28,400 nt of DNA from a virus. The notes under the pieces are model-generated. The model made no database searches and had not been told where the DNA came from. It saw nothing but the letters and a program-made list of their open reading frames with translations. How positions within the stretch are numbered: the stretch's first letter is position 1; the number at the start of each line of letters is the position of its first letter. Shown piece after piece: positions 8,307 to 17,013 of this stretch. The translations under genes and the position numbers were made by a program. Location: the IMG/VR virus record IMGVR_UViG_3300009026_000049, positions 1 to 28,400 of that record; one strand, written 5' to 3'.

Positions 8307-11300
8307 ATGGCAGGTTACACAAGACAAAGTACATTCGCAGACGGAGATACAATCACTGCTGCACTATTTAATAATGAGTACAACCAAGTTTTAAATGCTT
8401 TTAGCAATACAGGTGGTCACAAACATGATGGCACTGCAAACGAAGGACCAGTTATAGGTATTATTGGTGATGCAGGAGAAACTTCTCCAAACAATAAAGT
8501 CTTAATAGACACAACAAATAATTACATTGAATTTTATGTACAAGTATCAGGTTCTTCTGTACAACAGTTATACATAGCAGATGGAGCTATAATACCTGTT
8601 ACAGACAGTGATGTTGACTTAGGTACAACGGGTTTAAGATTTAAAGACGCATACATTGACACAGTAACAACAACTGGTAATGTAGCAGTAGGTGGTAATC
8701 TAACAGTTACAGGTACAACTACTTTTAACGGTGGTACAATCACTATGGGTGATGCGGCTACTGATAACGTAGTCTTTGGTGCTGATGTTGATTCAAACAT
8801 TATACCTGATGATGATGACAGCTATGACCTAGGTAGCTCTACACAAGAATGGAGAAACTTATACATAGACGGTACAGCACATATAGATACACTAGACGTA
8901 GATGTAAATGCTACTATTGCAGGAACTCTAGGTGTTACAGGCGTACTAACGGGTACAAGCTTAGACATCTCTGGAGACATTGATGTAGACGGTACTACTA
9001 ATCTTGATGTTGTGGACATTGATGGTGCAGTTGACATGGCTACAACTCTTACAGTTGGTGGTGAAATAGCAGCAGCAAGTTTAGATATATCAGGCAACGT
9101 AGATGTAGACGGTACACTTGAAACAGATGCACTATCTATAAATGGTACAGCAGTTACAAGTACTGCAGCCGAATTAAACCTTTTAGACGGTAAAGCTTTC
9201 CTTGACGAAGATAACATGGCATCTAATAGTGCTACAGGTATTGCTTCTCAACAATCCATTAAAGCTTATGTAGATACACAAATTACTGCAGAAGACTTAG
9301 ACATTACTACAGACAGTGGAACTATTGCAATTGACTTAGATAGTGAAACATTAACTGTATCAGGTGGTACAGGTCTTGATAGTTCTGCAACAGGTAATGC
9401 AGTTACTTTAGCAATTGATAGTACAGTAGTAACTCTTACAGGTTCACAAACTCTTACAAACAAATCACTAACTGCTCCTACGCTTACAGGTACTGCTGTA
9501 GTAGCTTCACTAGACATCTCAGGCGATATAGACGTAGACGGAACTACTAACCTAGACGTAGTAGATATAGATGGTGCTGTAGACTTTGCATCTACAACTG
9601 CTCATGCAGGTAATGCAACTTTTGCTGACAGTGCTAAAGCTATCTTCGGAGCAGGTTCAGATTTACAGATTTATCACGATGGTAGTAATAGCATTATAGA
9701 TGACGCAGGAACAGGTAATTTATTTATTCGTGGGACAAATATAAACATACAAAACCTAGATGCCGACCCTGATGAAAATATGATTACTGCTGTAGCAAAC
9801 GGAGCGGTTACTCTTCTTCACAACAACGCAGCAAAACTAGCCACAACCTCAACAGGTATAGACGTTACAGGTACAGCCACTATTGATGGAGGTTCATCAG
9901 AAAATACAGTTTTAACATTAGATTCAAGCACTGCTAACACCTATCTTAAAATAACTGATTCAAACTCTACTAATGGAGCATTTATTGGTGCGACTACTAA
10001 TGATTTAAATTTTTATCCAAATAATGTTTTGTCTGCAAAGTTTGCTGCTGGAGGAGACATCTCCTTCTACAACGCAGCAGGTTCTAGCCAAGCTCTATTC
10101 TGGGATGCAAGTACTGAACGATTGGGTATTGGAACGACTAGTCCTAATCAAAAGTTAAATGTATCAGGTGGCAGAAGTTATTTTGGTGCAAACAACGAAG
10201 CATACGCTATTGGTGTTGGATATAACGGAACAAGAACAGCAGCTAACCAAAATTATTTTATTGGTGCTACAGATGCAACAGCTCCCGACTTGCAGTTTTC
10301 AAATTCAGATGGCGGAGAAAAAGTAAGAATTACTCATGCTGGAAATGTTGGAATTGGAACGACTAGTCCTACAGGTATAACTTCAGGTGTAACATCTTTA
10401 AGCATAAGTGACACAGGTTCAAAAGGAAACGGAGATAAAAACGGAGTTTTATCTTTTAAAACTGATGATGCAAGTTATACAAATACTTACTCTGATGGAG
10501 TTACTGCTGAAATAAATTCAATATCTGAATCTGGAACAGGTGCAGCATATGGTCTAGGCTTTGTTACTGGAACTATAACAAGTTCAAACAGAGCTGAAAG
10601 AGTACGTATTAGTGCTACAGGAGATGTTGGAATTGGAGTTACTGCTCCTGCTCAAGCACTTGATGTATCAGGAAATATTTTATCAAGAGGAACTTCTACA
10701 GAAGATAGATTTATTGAAATTGGTACAGGCAGAAGTGGTAATGGCTATGCTTTTTTTGATTTAGTTGGTGATGCTACTTATACAGATTATGGTTTAAGAA
10801 TTATTAGAAACAATAGTGGAGCTAATACAACAAGTGTTATTCAACACAGAGGAACAGGAACTTTAGGATTACTAACGCAAGAAGCAGCACCTATCCACTT
10901 TAGCACATCAAACACAGAAAGAATGCGTATTACAGACGATTCGGTTGGAATTGGAACGAGCGTATTTACAAATTCTTACAAAACATATATTGAAGGTCTT
11001 GACCAAGACACAGCAAACCTTACAGACTCAGGAAATCACGGAGCTACTTTATATTTAAGAGCTACCGCTAATGCAGCAGGTAGTGGTGGTGCTGTAGCTT
11101 TTGGTACTACCTTTGGAAATAAAACACCTTTTGCAGCTATAAAAGGTCATGTTACAGATGGTGCTACTAATACAGTAGGAGATTTATGTTTCTCTACTAG
11201 GGCAAGTGTCTCTGCTACAGCTTTAACAGAAAGAATAAGACTTTCAGCATCAGGCAAAGTTGGAATTGGAAATAGTAGTCCAACAAGAAATTTGGTAATT

Positions 11301-12698
11301 CAAACATCCGACCAAACTGATGTAGCAATTATTGCAGCCAATGACCAAAATTCAATATTAAATTTTGGCGATACTGATGATGATAATGTAGGAAGAATAC
11401 AATACAACCATGCTACAAACTTAATGACCTTCAGAACTAATACTGCTGATGCTATGCATATAAACTCATCAGGCAATGTTGGAATTGGAACGAGCAGTCC
11501 TACAGTCGGTAAATTACAAGTAAATGATGGTTCAGGTGCAATAACAGCTCTTACAAGAACATCAGGCTCAACTAGTGGTGATTTAGGAACTATAAGATTT
11601 GGCAATACAGATGTAGATTCTAACTTAGTAAATATTGTTGCATTTCAAGATGGTGCTACCAATTCAGGTGCTTTAAAATTTGAAACACAAGCGTCAGGTG
11701 GTGCTACAACAGAACGCATGAGAATAGACTCATCAGGCAATGTTGGAATTGGAAGCAGTAGTCCTTCTGCCAATTTAAGTTTAGGAAAAAGTATTGGCTA
11801 TAATGCAGATAGTGCTTTATTTAGTGATATTTCTATAAACGATACTGCTGTTAATAATAATGCTGTTTATCGTTGGAGAACAGGTATGACTGGTAATGCT
11901 ACAGGTCATTCACTAACATTTTCAACATTAGGTAGGACTGAAAGTAGTTATGTAGAAAGAATGCGTATTGACTCATCAGGTAATGTTGGAATTGGAATTA
12001 GTAGTCCTGATACAAAACTTCATGTATATAAAGGAAGTGCAGGTAGTGTAACAGCACTATCAGACAGCACATTAGTTTTAGAAAATAGCACACATAATTA
12101 CCTAACATTCCTATCACCAAATGATAAAGAACAGGCAATAATATTTGGAGATGCTGGTAGTAACAATGTTGGTAGTGTAGGATATAACCACAATACAGAT
12201 AATTTAGGTATATCTGCGGCTGATGATATTATTTTTTACACAAGTGGTACAACACGAGGTAGATTTACAGACAATGGATTATGCTTTAACGCAGACACAG
12301 CAGCAGGTAACGCACTTGACGATTATGAAGAAGGTACAGCTACATTAACACTAGCCAGTACAGGAACTTCTCCTACAATAGCACAAGGAAATACCTTTAC
12401 TATTGCTTACACAAAAATAGGAAATCTAGTAAGGTTTGTAGGTTATACAGCAGCTAGAAATATTACTAATGCAGGAACAGGCTCAGCTAAAATTACTGGA
12501 TTACCCTTTGCTCAAGCTGGTTCTTATTATGGTCAAGTAACATTTACTCATAATACAATGTTTACAGATACTGTAACTGGATATATTGAATCTGGAAATA
12601 CATTTTTCTATCCTATAATTATGAATACATTAAGCACTGGAAGTTATCCAACAGGTATAAAATATTTAATGGTACAGGGTTTATATCATACAGCATAA
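8307..12698 (+). CDS. Modular tail fibre / host-recognition protein
   Basis: 1463 residues, SD AGGAG before ATG 8307. Residues 1-110 form a virion-attachment-like head. Residues ~110-420 are Asp/Thr/Val-rich beta repeats including V-T-S-T-A-A-E-L-N-L-L-D-G and S-L-T-A-P-T-L-T-G-T-A, both common in marine phage fibres. Residues ~605-1235 hold eight modules marked by [VL]-G-I-G-x-[ST]-x-x followed by Pro, usually preceded by E-R-[MV]-R-I-x-x-[ST]-G. The C-terminus starts at L-D-D-Y-E-E-G-T (~1336) and looks like a beta-sandwich receptor-binding tip. I see no C-terminal intramolecular chaperone (S74) signature. It probably forms trimeric fibres that bind the host surface. Confidence 0.85.
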   Translation: MAGYTRQSTFADGDTITAALFNNEYNQVLNAFSNTGGHKHDGTANEGPVIGIIGDAGETSPNNKVLIDTTNNYIEFYVQVSGSSVQQLYIADGAIIPVTDSDVDLGTTGLRFKDAYIDTVTTTGNVAVGGNLTVTGTTTFNGGTITMGDAATDNVVFGADVDSNIIPDDDDSYDLGSSTQEWRNLYIDGTAHIDTLDVDVNATIAGTLGVTGVLTGTSLDISGDIDVDGTTNLDVVDIDGAVDMATTLTVGGEIAAASLDISGNVDVDGTLETDALSINGTAVTSTAAELNLLDGKAFLDEDNMASNSATGIASQQSIKAYVDTQITAEDLDITTDSGTIAIDLDSETLTVSGGTGLDSSATGNAVTLAIDSTVVTLTGSQTLTNKSLTAPTLTGTAVVASLDISGDIDVDGTTNLDVVDIDGAVDFASTTAHAGNATFADSAKAIFGAGSDLQIYHDGSNSIIDDAGTGNLFIRGTNINIQNLDADPDENMITAVANGAVTLLHNNAAKLATTSTGIDVTGTATIDGGSSENTVLTLDSSTANTYLKITDSNSTNGAFIGATTNDLNFYPNNVLSAKFAAGGDISFYNAAGSSQALFWDASTERLGIGTTSPNQKLNVSGGRSYFGANNEAYAIGVGYNGTRTAANQNYFIGATDATAPDLQFSNSDGGEKVRITHAGNVGIGTTSPTGITSGVTSLSISDTGSKGNGDKNGVLSFKTDDASYTNTYSDGVTAEINSISESGTGAAYGLGFVTGTITSSNRAERVRISATGDVGIGVTAPAQALDVSGNILSRGTSTEDRFIEIGTGRSGNGYAFFDLVGDATYTDYGLRIIRNNSGANTTSVIQHRGTGTLGLLTQEAAPIHFSTSNTERMRITDDSVGIGTSVFTNSYKTYIEGLDQDTANLTDSGNHGATLYLRATANAAGSGGAVAFGTTFGNKTPFAAIKGHVTDGATNTVGDLCFSTRASVSATALTERIRLSASGKVGIGNSSPTRNLVIQTSDQTDVAIIAANDQNSILNFGDTDDDNVGRIQYNHATNLMTFRTNTADAMHINSSGNVGIGTSSPTVGKLQVNDGSGAITALTRTSGSTSGDLGTIRFGNTDVDSNLVNIVAFQDGATNSGALKFETQASGGATTERMRIDSSGNVGIGSSSPSANLSLGKSIGYNADSALFSDISINDTAVNNNAVYRWRTGMTGNATGHSLTFSTLGRTESSYVERMRIDSSGNVGIGISSPDTKLHVYKGSAGSVTALSDSTLVLENSTHNYLTFLSPNDKEQAIIFGDAGSNNVGSVGYNHNTDNLGISAADDIIFYTSGTTRGRFTDNGLCFNADTAAGNALDDYEEGTATLTLASTGTSPTIAQGNTFTIAYTKIGNLVRFVGYTAARNITNAGTGSAKITGLPFAQAGSYYGQVTFTHNTMFTDTVTGYIESGNTFFYPIIMNTLSTGSYPTGIKYLMVQGLYHTA
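8961..9584 (+). repeat. Identical 25-residue fibre repeat, divergent DNA
   Basis: Segments 8961-9035 and 9510-9584 encode the same 25 residues, L-D-I-S-G-D-I-D-V-D-G and onward to I-D-G-A-V-D, 183 codons apart. Sixteen of the 25 codons differ, all synonymously. A looser third copy, L-D-I-S-G-N-V-D-V-D-G, lies between them. Confidence 0.85.
10122..12008 (+). repeat. Eight G-I-G-T-S-S-P fibre modules
   Basis: The DNA core GTTGGAATTGGAA (first copy slightly divergent) recurs eight times at spacings of roughly 220-320 nt, near 10122, 10346, 10624, 10943, 11258, 11477, 11743 and 11982. Each marks the start of a beta module. Spacers between cores are unrelated in sequence, and lengths stay in frame, so these are protein domain repeats rather than a CRISPR-like array. 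Confidence 0.85.
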
Positions 12699-12712
12699 CA
12701 ATTTAACTAATA

Positions 12713-12732
12713 TACCTAGTGGATTCTAGGTA
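12713..12732 (+). promoter_or_regulatory. Perfect 7-bp hairpin between fibre and next gene
   Basis: TACCTAG (12713-12719) and CTAGGTA (12726-12732) form a perfect stem around TGGATT. No T-run follows, so it is a poor intrinsic terminator. It lies just upstream of the AGGAG ribosome site of the gene at 12754, and could be an mRNA 3'-end stabiliser, processing site or protein-binding palindrome. Confidence 0.4.
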
Positions 12733-12753
12733 CGGACAAAAGGAGAAAATAGA

Positions 12754-13047
12754 ATGGCAATAACAAAAGAAATAATAGAAGATAAAATAGAAGTTGTAGG
12801 AGACTACAAAGCTATACAAGTAAGAACAGCTACAGTCATCAAAGAAGATGATGTAGAGCTTAGTAGGTCTTTTCATAGACACGCATTAGAATGTGTAAGC
12901 TCTGTACAAAACGATGACGATAGTTGGACTCATACAGATACAGACGTGTCTGGAGAGTCTACAGAAGTTCAAGGCATTGCAACAGCAGTGTGGACAGATG
13001 CAGTTAAAACTGCAAAACAAACCGCTAACGAAAACACAGGAGTTTAA
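12754..13047 (+). CDS. Conserved small phage protein (tail-region)
   Basis: 97 residues, SD AAAGGAG. It contains K-I-E-V-V-G-D-Y-K-A-I-Q-V-R-T-A-T-V-I-K-E-D-D followed by S-R-S-F-H-R-H near residue 43. I recognise this as a widespread small protein downstream of tail fibres in marine phages, of unknown role. It is mostly beta in its first half, then a helical C-terminus (A-V-W-T-D-A-V-K-T-A-K). Probably a soluble fibre accessory or cytoplasmic chaperone; no evidence chooses between them. Confidence 0.75.
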   Translation: MAITKEIIEDKIEVVGDYKAIQVRTATVIKEDDVELSRSFHRHALECVSSVQNDDDSWTHTDTDVSGESTEVQGIATAVWTDAVKTAKQTANENTGV

Positions 13048-13049
13048 AA

Positions 13050-13394
13050 ATGGCAATAGGATATACTTGGGACGTTTCAACAGTTGATACTTACCCAACA
13101 CTAGATAGTAATGCAGACGTTGTTTATAACGTGCATTGGAGATTAACAGCAGAAGATGATGCTAATCAGGATGCTGATGGTAACAACTGGACTGCTACAT
13201 CATACGGAACACAATCTGTAGATACTTCAGACTTGTCAAGCTTTACAGCTTTTGCAGATTTATCTGCTTCAGACGTACAAGGTTGGGTTGAAGCAGGTAT
13301 GGGTAGTGATGATGTTACAGCTTTAAAGTCTGGTTTAGATGCTCAAATCGCATTACTTATCACACCAACATCCGTTACTAAAACTATAGGATAA
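13050..13394 (+). CDS. Conserved small phage protein (DUF7936-like)
   Basis: 114 residues starting 2 nt after the previous stop. Motifs are Y-T-W-D-V-S-T-V-D-T-Y-P, then D-V-V-Y-N-V-H-W-R near residues 23-31, Y-G-T-Q-S-V-D-T-S-D-L near 51-61, W-V-E-A near 79-82, and P-T-S-V-T-K-T-I-G at the very end. This pattern is common in marine myo- and podophages, usually next to tail genes. The DUF7936 label is from memory and unverified. It looks like a compact beta protein and may act with the preceding protein. Confidence 0.75.
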   Translation: MAIGYTWDVSTVDTYPTLDSNADVVYNVHWRLTAEDDANQDADGNNWTATSYGTQSVDTSDLSSFTAFADLSASDVQGWVEAGMGSDDVTALKSGLDAQIALLITPTSVTKTIG

Positions 13395-13402
13395 AACACA
13401 GC

Positions 13403-13645
13403 ATGGAATTAACACCATATTTGTTTTGGAACATCTTCATAACTTTGGTGTTAGCACCAGTGCTTTACAGCATTAGACTAAACACAGAAGAGGCTAAACG
13501 CCTTGACATTCTCTTAAATAAAACACGTGAAGAGATTGCAAGAGAGTACGTAACCAAATCAGAATTAAAAGATGACATGGGTATCCTCATGGATAGAATA
13601 GATAAAATCGGAGAAAAGCTTGACAAACTCTTTGAAGTCAAGTAA
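13403..13645 (+). CDS. Small membrane-anchored coiled-coil protein
   Basis: 80 residues. A hydrophobic segment at about residues 6-23 (L-F-W-N-I-F-I-T-L-V-L-A-P-V-L-Y) is followed by a charged helix that reads as a coiled coil (heptad-like Leu/Ile to the C-terminus). This topology fits small phage membrane proteins at the tail/ejection boundary, such as a holin-like or spanin-like component. There is no lipobox. Function unassigned. Confidence 0.7.
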   Translation: MELTPYLFWNIFITLVLAPVLYSIRLNTEEAKRLDILLNKTREEIAREYVTKSELKDDMGILMDRIDKIGEKLDKLFEVK

Positions 13646-13668
13646 AATAGGTATAAAGGAATTTATAA

Positions 13669-16600
13669 GTGGATAGAAGAAGTAACAATATATTAAAAAA
13701 GTATAGAAGTAGTGCTAAACCAGCAACGCCTTCTAAAAAAAAGTCAGTAAAGGTACCTTCTAAAAAATCAAGTCCTCCTAAAAAAAATGATGGACCTATT
13801 AAAGAAAAACCAAGTATTGTTACACCACCTAAAAAACAACCAATAAAGGTACCACCAAAGAAAGTAGTACCACCTAAAAAACAACCAATAAAAGTACCAC
13901 CAAAGAAAGTAGTACCACCCAAAAGAGAACCAATAAAGGTACCACCAAAGAAACCGGCTCCGACTCCTGCTCCTACCCCAGCACCGACTCCAGCCCCAAC
14001 ACCTGCACCAACACCAGCTCCAGTAAAGGACCCCATAAAGGCACCACCACAGAAAGCAGTACCAGTTCCAAAAGAGGACATAAATATGAAAAACAAAGAA
14101 GATTATATAAGACCAAAAGCTCGTATAGGAGGACCTAAAAAAGGTGGACCTGCTAAAGACCCTAGAGATGATTTTATATCTATAGGTGGCGTAGGTGGTG
14201 GACAAGGTGGTCCGGGAGAAAATGAACCAACACCTGCACCAACTACAGCTCCAACTACAGCTCCAACAGCAGCTCCAACAGCAGCCCCTACTCCTGCACC
14301 AACTGCAGCTCCTTCTACAAGTCCTGAAATAGAAAGAGAAACAGAAACTCCTGTAAATGTAGATAAAGTAACAGGAGATGTTACTCCTTATAGTACTTAT
14401 CAAAAAGACGCTGCATTAGAAGCTGCAAGAAAAGAAAGAATTAGAGAAACAGGATTACAAACTGAAGCTGCTGCAAGGGGAGAAGTACCTGAAGGTGCTA
14501 AACTTAAAGATGCTGAACAAGTAGGTGGTATAGACCCTAAAACTGGAGAGCCTATAGTACGAGACCAAGTTACTACTGAAATGGCTGATACTACAAAAGT
14601 AACTACAGAAGGTGCTAAAGCAGTTGAGGATGAAACAGTTTCAACCGGTACTGTAACAGAAGGAACAGTTGCAGAACAAGTACAAGCAGATACTTATGAG
14701 GCTACAATAGTAGACCAAAGTCCTGAAGTTAAAGCTGCTTTAGGTGAGTTATCTGAAGGAGCAAAAGCTAAAGTTACTGAAATAAGTAATTTAACAGACC
14801 CTGCAACTTTTGCAAGTATTTCACAAAAAGTCGCAGAAGGTGCTAAAGCAAAAGATATTGAAGGTGTTTTATCTTCAGGAGCTTTTGTCACAGAAGGAGG
14901 CGTTAGAGCTTCTGATGTTAATGTATCAGAAACTCCTGATGCAGAGAAAAAGGAACGTGAAGCTATTACAGGTATCCCTGCTACAGATGGAAAAGCTGCT
15001 GAAATTTTAGGAGTAGTTAATTATGATGCTGTTAAACAAAGAGCAGTAACAGGACAAGCTGCAAAAGGTGCTGCTGCAGAAATGGTTGCAGAAGTTGGTA
15101 ATATACCACCTGAAATTGCTGCTGCTATTGTAGAAGACCCTGCAACTGTAGAAGCTCAAGTAGATACAAATCCTGTAGAAGTTAATGCTGCTATTGCTGC
15201 GTTACCTACAGAAGCTTTAGTATCTTCACAGATGGAAACTTTATTAGGAGGCATGGAAGACGGTAAGATTCCAATGTGGGCTAAACCTGCTGTAGATGCA
15301 ATGAATGCTCAAATGGCTCAAAGAGGTTTAAGTGTTTCTACTGTAGGTAGAGATGCTTTGTTTAACTCTATTATTCAAAGTGCTATGCCTATAGCACAAA
15401 GTAATGCACAAGCTTTACAAACTAGAGCAGCTCAAAACCTAGGAAACCAACAACAAGCAAACTTACAACAAGCTACACAAGAGCAACAATTAAGAATGCA
15501 AAACTTGGCAAATCGTCAAGATGCTGCAAGTCAAACTGCACAGATGTCTCAGCAAATGAAGACAATGCAAAGCCAGTTTAACCAACAAGCTGTAATGACT
15601 ACTGCTGACCAACAGCAACAAATGAGGATGCAAAACCTGCAGAATAAACAACAAGCTGCAGTAGTTAATGTTGAAAATCAACAACAGATGAACATGCAAA
15701 ACCTCGGTAATGAGCAACAGCTAAACATGACAGAGCTTCAGATAGATGCTGCTAGAGCTGGAGCAGACCAGTCTGCAGAGAATCAAAGTCGTATGGCAGA
15801 GATGCAAGTTGCTGCTGATTTCTTAGCTAAGAATGCTGGTTTTAAACAACAAATGGAATTAGCTAATTTATCTAATGACCAACAAATGAGACTTGCAAAC
15901 TTATCAGCTCTTAATCAAGCCAGTTCAGAAAATCTTAGTGCTGAACAACAAACAGAACTTGCAAATCTTAATAAGAACATGCAGACTAATCTTTTACAAG
16001 CTAACATTGCTAAAGATATGGGACTTGCACAGCTTAATGTGGACCAACAAACTGCTATATATAATGCTACAACGACTGCTGGTATGAATATGGCAAACTT
16101 TAATGCTGACCAACAAAGAGTGTTAGCTGATAGTAAGTTTATGCAAACAGTAGCTATTACAAACATGAATGCTGAACAACAATCTATTATGCAAAATGCT
16201 ACAGCTATGGCATCTTTAGATTTAGCTACAGTAGACCAAAGAACTAAGTTAGCAGTTAGTAATGCTCAAAACTTTTTACAAATGGATATGGCTAATTTGT
16301 CTAATCAGCAACAGTCTAATATGATGAAGGCTCAACAAGAACAACAAAGATTATTGTCTAATCAGTCTGCTGAAAATGCATCAAAACAATTTAATTCTTC
16401 AAGTGAAAATCAAACTAATCAGTTTATGGCTAATCTTAATGCACAAATGAGTCAGTATAATGCTTCACAAAACAATGCAATGAGTCAGTTTAATGCTTCT
16501 CAAAACAATGCTGCAGAAGCTAGAAGAGCTGGTAGAGATGCTGATTTAAATAAGTTTGATGCACAGCTTATAGCTCAAACAGACCAGTTTAATTCTCAAC

Positions 16601-17001
16601 AAGACTTTGCAAGAGCTAGTTGGAATGCACAGAACTCTGCTGCTGTTGAGGCTTCTAATGTTTCTTGGAGAAGACAAGCAAATACAATTAATACTGCTGC
16701 ACAAAATCAAATTAATGCACAGAACGCACAGAATGCTTTTGGTATGTCTATGCAATCTCAGTCATTTTTATGGCAAGAACTTAGAGACCAAGCAGACTTT
16801 GATTTTAGAGCAGGTGAAAACGAATTAAATAGACAGGCTCAAATACTATCAACAGCTATTGCTAACGAAGGTAAAGCTGGTGAAAGATATGATGATTTTT
16901 TAACAACTTTAATAAGTACATTAGGTGGTTCATATAGAACTGGATTGACTAGTGGCTCCACAGGTGGTGGTAATTCAAGCAGTGGTAATCAAAGAAAATA
17001 A
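13669..17001 (+). CDS. Giant Gln/Asn-rich hendecad-repeat virion protein
   Basis: 1110 residues, GTG start with AAGGA at 13656-13660 (8-nt spacing). Residues 1-118 are a Lys/Pro linker with three 15-residue tandem repeats and (T-P-A-P)5. Residues ~118-225 are Gly/Pro/Ala-rich with further A-P-T repeats. Residues ~225-570 are Ala/Glu/Thr-rich helices. W-A-K-P-A-V-D-A-M followed by G-R-D-A-L-F-N-S-I-I-Q (near 545-570) resembles a segment conserved in marine phage internal virion proteins (from memory). Residues 590-1062 are 43 consecutive 11-residue repeats. Gene order (after tail genes, before the glucosaminidase protein) suggests an internal core/ejection protein. No catalytic domain. Confidence 0.75.
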   Translation: MDRRSNNILKKYRSSAKPATPSKKKSVKVPSKKSSPPKKNDGPIKEKPSIVTPPKKQPIKVPPKKVVPPKKQPIKVPPKKVVPPKREPIKVPPKKPAPTPAPTPAPTPAPTPAPTPAPVKDPIKAPPQKAVPVPKEDINMKNKEDYIRPKARIGGPKKGGPAKDPRDDFISIGGVGGGQGGPGENEPTPAPTTAPTTAPTAAPTAAPTPAPTAAPSTSPEIERETETPVNVDKVTGDVTPYSTYQKDAALEAARKERIRETGLQTEAAARGEVPEGAKLKDAEQVGGIDPKTGEPIVRDQVTTEMADTTKVTTEGAKAVEDETVSTGTVTEGTVAEQVQADTYEATIVDQSPEVKAALGELSEGAKAKVTEISNLTDPATFASISQKVAEGAKAKDIEGVLSSGAFVTEGGVRASDVNVSETPDAEKKEREAITGIPATDGKAAEILGVVNYDAVKQRAVTGQAAKGAAAEMVAEVGNIPPEIAAAIVEDPATVEAQVDTNPVEVNAAIAALPTEALVSSQMETLLGGMEDGKIPMWAKPAVDAMNAQMAQRGLSVSTVGRDALFNSIIQSAMPIAQSNAQALQTRAAQNLGNQQQANLQQATQEQQLRMQNLANRQDAASQTAQMSQQMKTMQSQFNQQAVMTTADQQQQMRMQNLQNKQQAAVVNVENQQQMNMQNLGNEQQLNMTELQIDAARAGADQSAENQSRMAEMQVAADFLAKNAGFKQQMELANLSNDQQMRLANLSALNQASSENLSAEQQTELANLNKNMQTNLLQANIAKDMGLAQLNVDQQTAIYNATTTAGMNMANFNADQQRVLADSKFMQTVAITNMNAEQQSIMQNATAMASLDLATVDQRTKLAVSNAQNFLQMDMANLSNQQQSNMMKAQQEQQRLLSNQSAENASKQFNSSSENQTNQFMANLNAQMSQYNASQNNAMSQFNASQNNAAEARRAGRDADLNKFDAQLIAQTDQFNSQQDFARASWNAQNSAAVEASNVSWRRQANTINTAAQNQINAQNAQNAFGMSMQSQSFLWQELRDQADFDFRAGENELNRQAQILSTAIANEGKAGERYDDFLTTLISTLGGSYRTGLTSGSTGGGNSSSGNQRK
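13828..14022 (+). repeat. Lys/Pro 45-nt tandem repeats and T-P-A-P run
   Basis: Three 45-nt units (13828-13872, 13873-13917, 13918-13962) encode P-K-[KR]-[QE]-P-I-K-V-P-P-K-K-[VP]-[VA]-P. Directly after, 13963-14022 encodes five T-P-A-P units whose codons vary synonymously. Lys-Pro and Ala-Pro runs form stiff extended linkers, as in TonB. A second A-P-T run lies at about 14230-14310. Confidence 0.9.
15436..16854 (+). repeat. 43 uninterrupted 11-residue (33-nt) repeats
   Basis: Residues 590-1062 divide exactly into 43 units of 11 with no insertion or deletion. Typical units are N-L-S-N-D-Q-Q-M-R-L-A, N-L-S-A-E-Q-Q-T-E-L-A and N-A-S-Q-N-N-A-M-S-Q-F. Position 1 is usually Asn, position 2 small or hydrophobic, positions 6-7 often Q-Q, position 10 Leu/Met/Gln. 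Hendecad periodicity is compatible with a long continuous helix or right-handed coiled coil. Confidence 0.9.
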
Positions 17002-17013
17002 CAAGGAAACAAT

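Noticed and set aside
8534-9517. Minus-strand ORFs within the tail fibre gene
   Set aside because: Low-complexity Ser/Val/Thr translations of the opposite strand of fibre repeats; no independent coding signal.
10122-12008. Regularly spaced DNA repeats resembling a CRISPR array
   Set aside because: Spacing is uneven (about 220-320 nt), all in one open frame, and each repeat encodes the same fibre motif.
13638-14403. Two long minus-strand ORFs opposite the Lys/Pro-rich gene
   Set aside because: Their Gly/Val and Trp/Tyr/Cys-rich repeats are mirror images of the Pro/Lys/Thr repeats on the + strand; no ribosome site or family resemblance.
14810-16828. Several + strand ORFs of 64-73 residues in other frames of the hendecad gene
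   Set aside because: Leu/Gln/Met-rich translations produced by frame-shifting the repeats; no ribosome sites and they overlap a strong coding frame.
15436-16854. 33-nt periodicity as a DNA satellite or CRISPR-like repeat
   Set aside because: Period is exactly 11 codons in a single reading frame with strong DNA divergence between units; it is a protein repeat.
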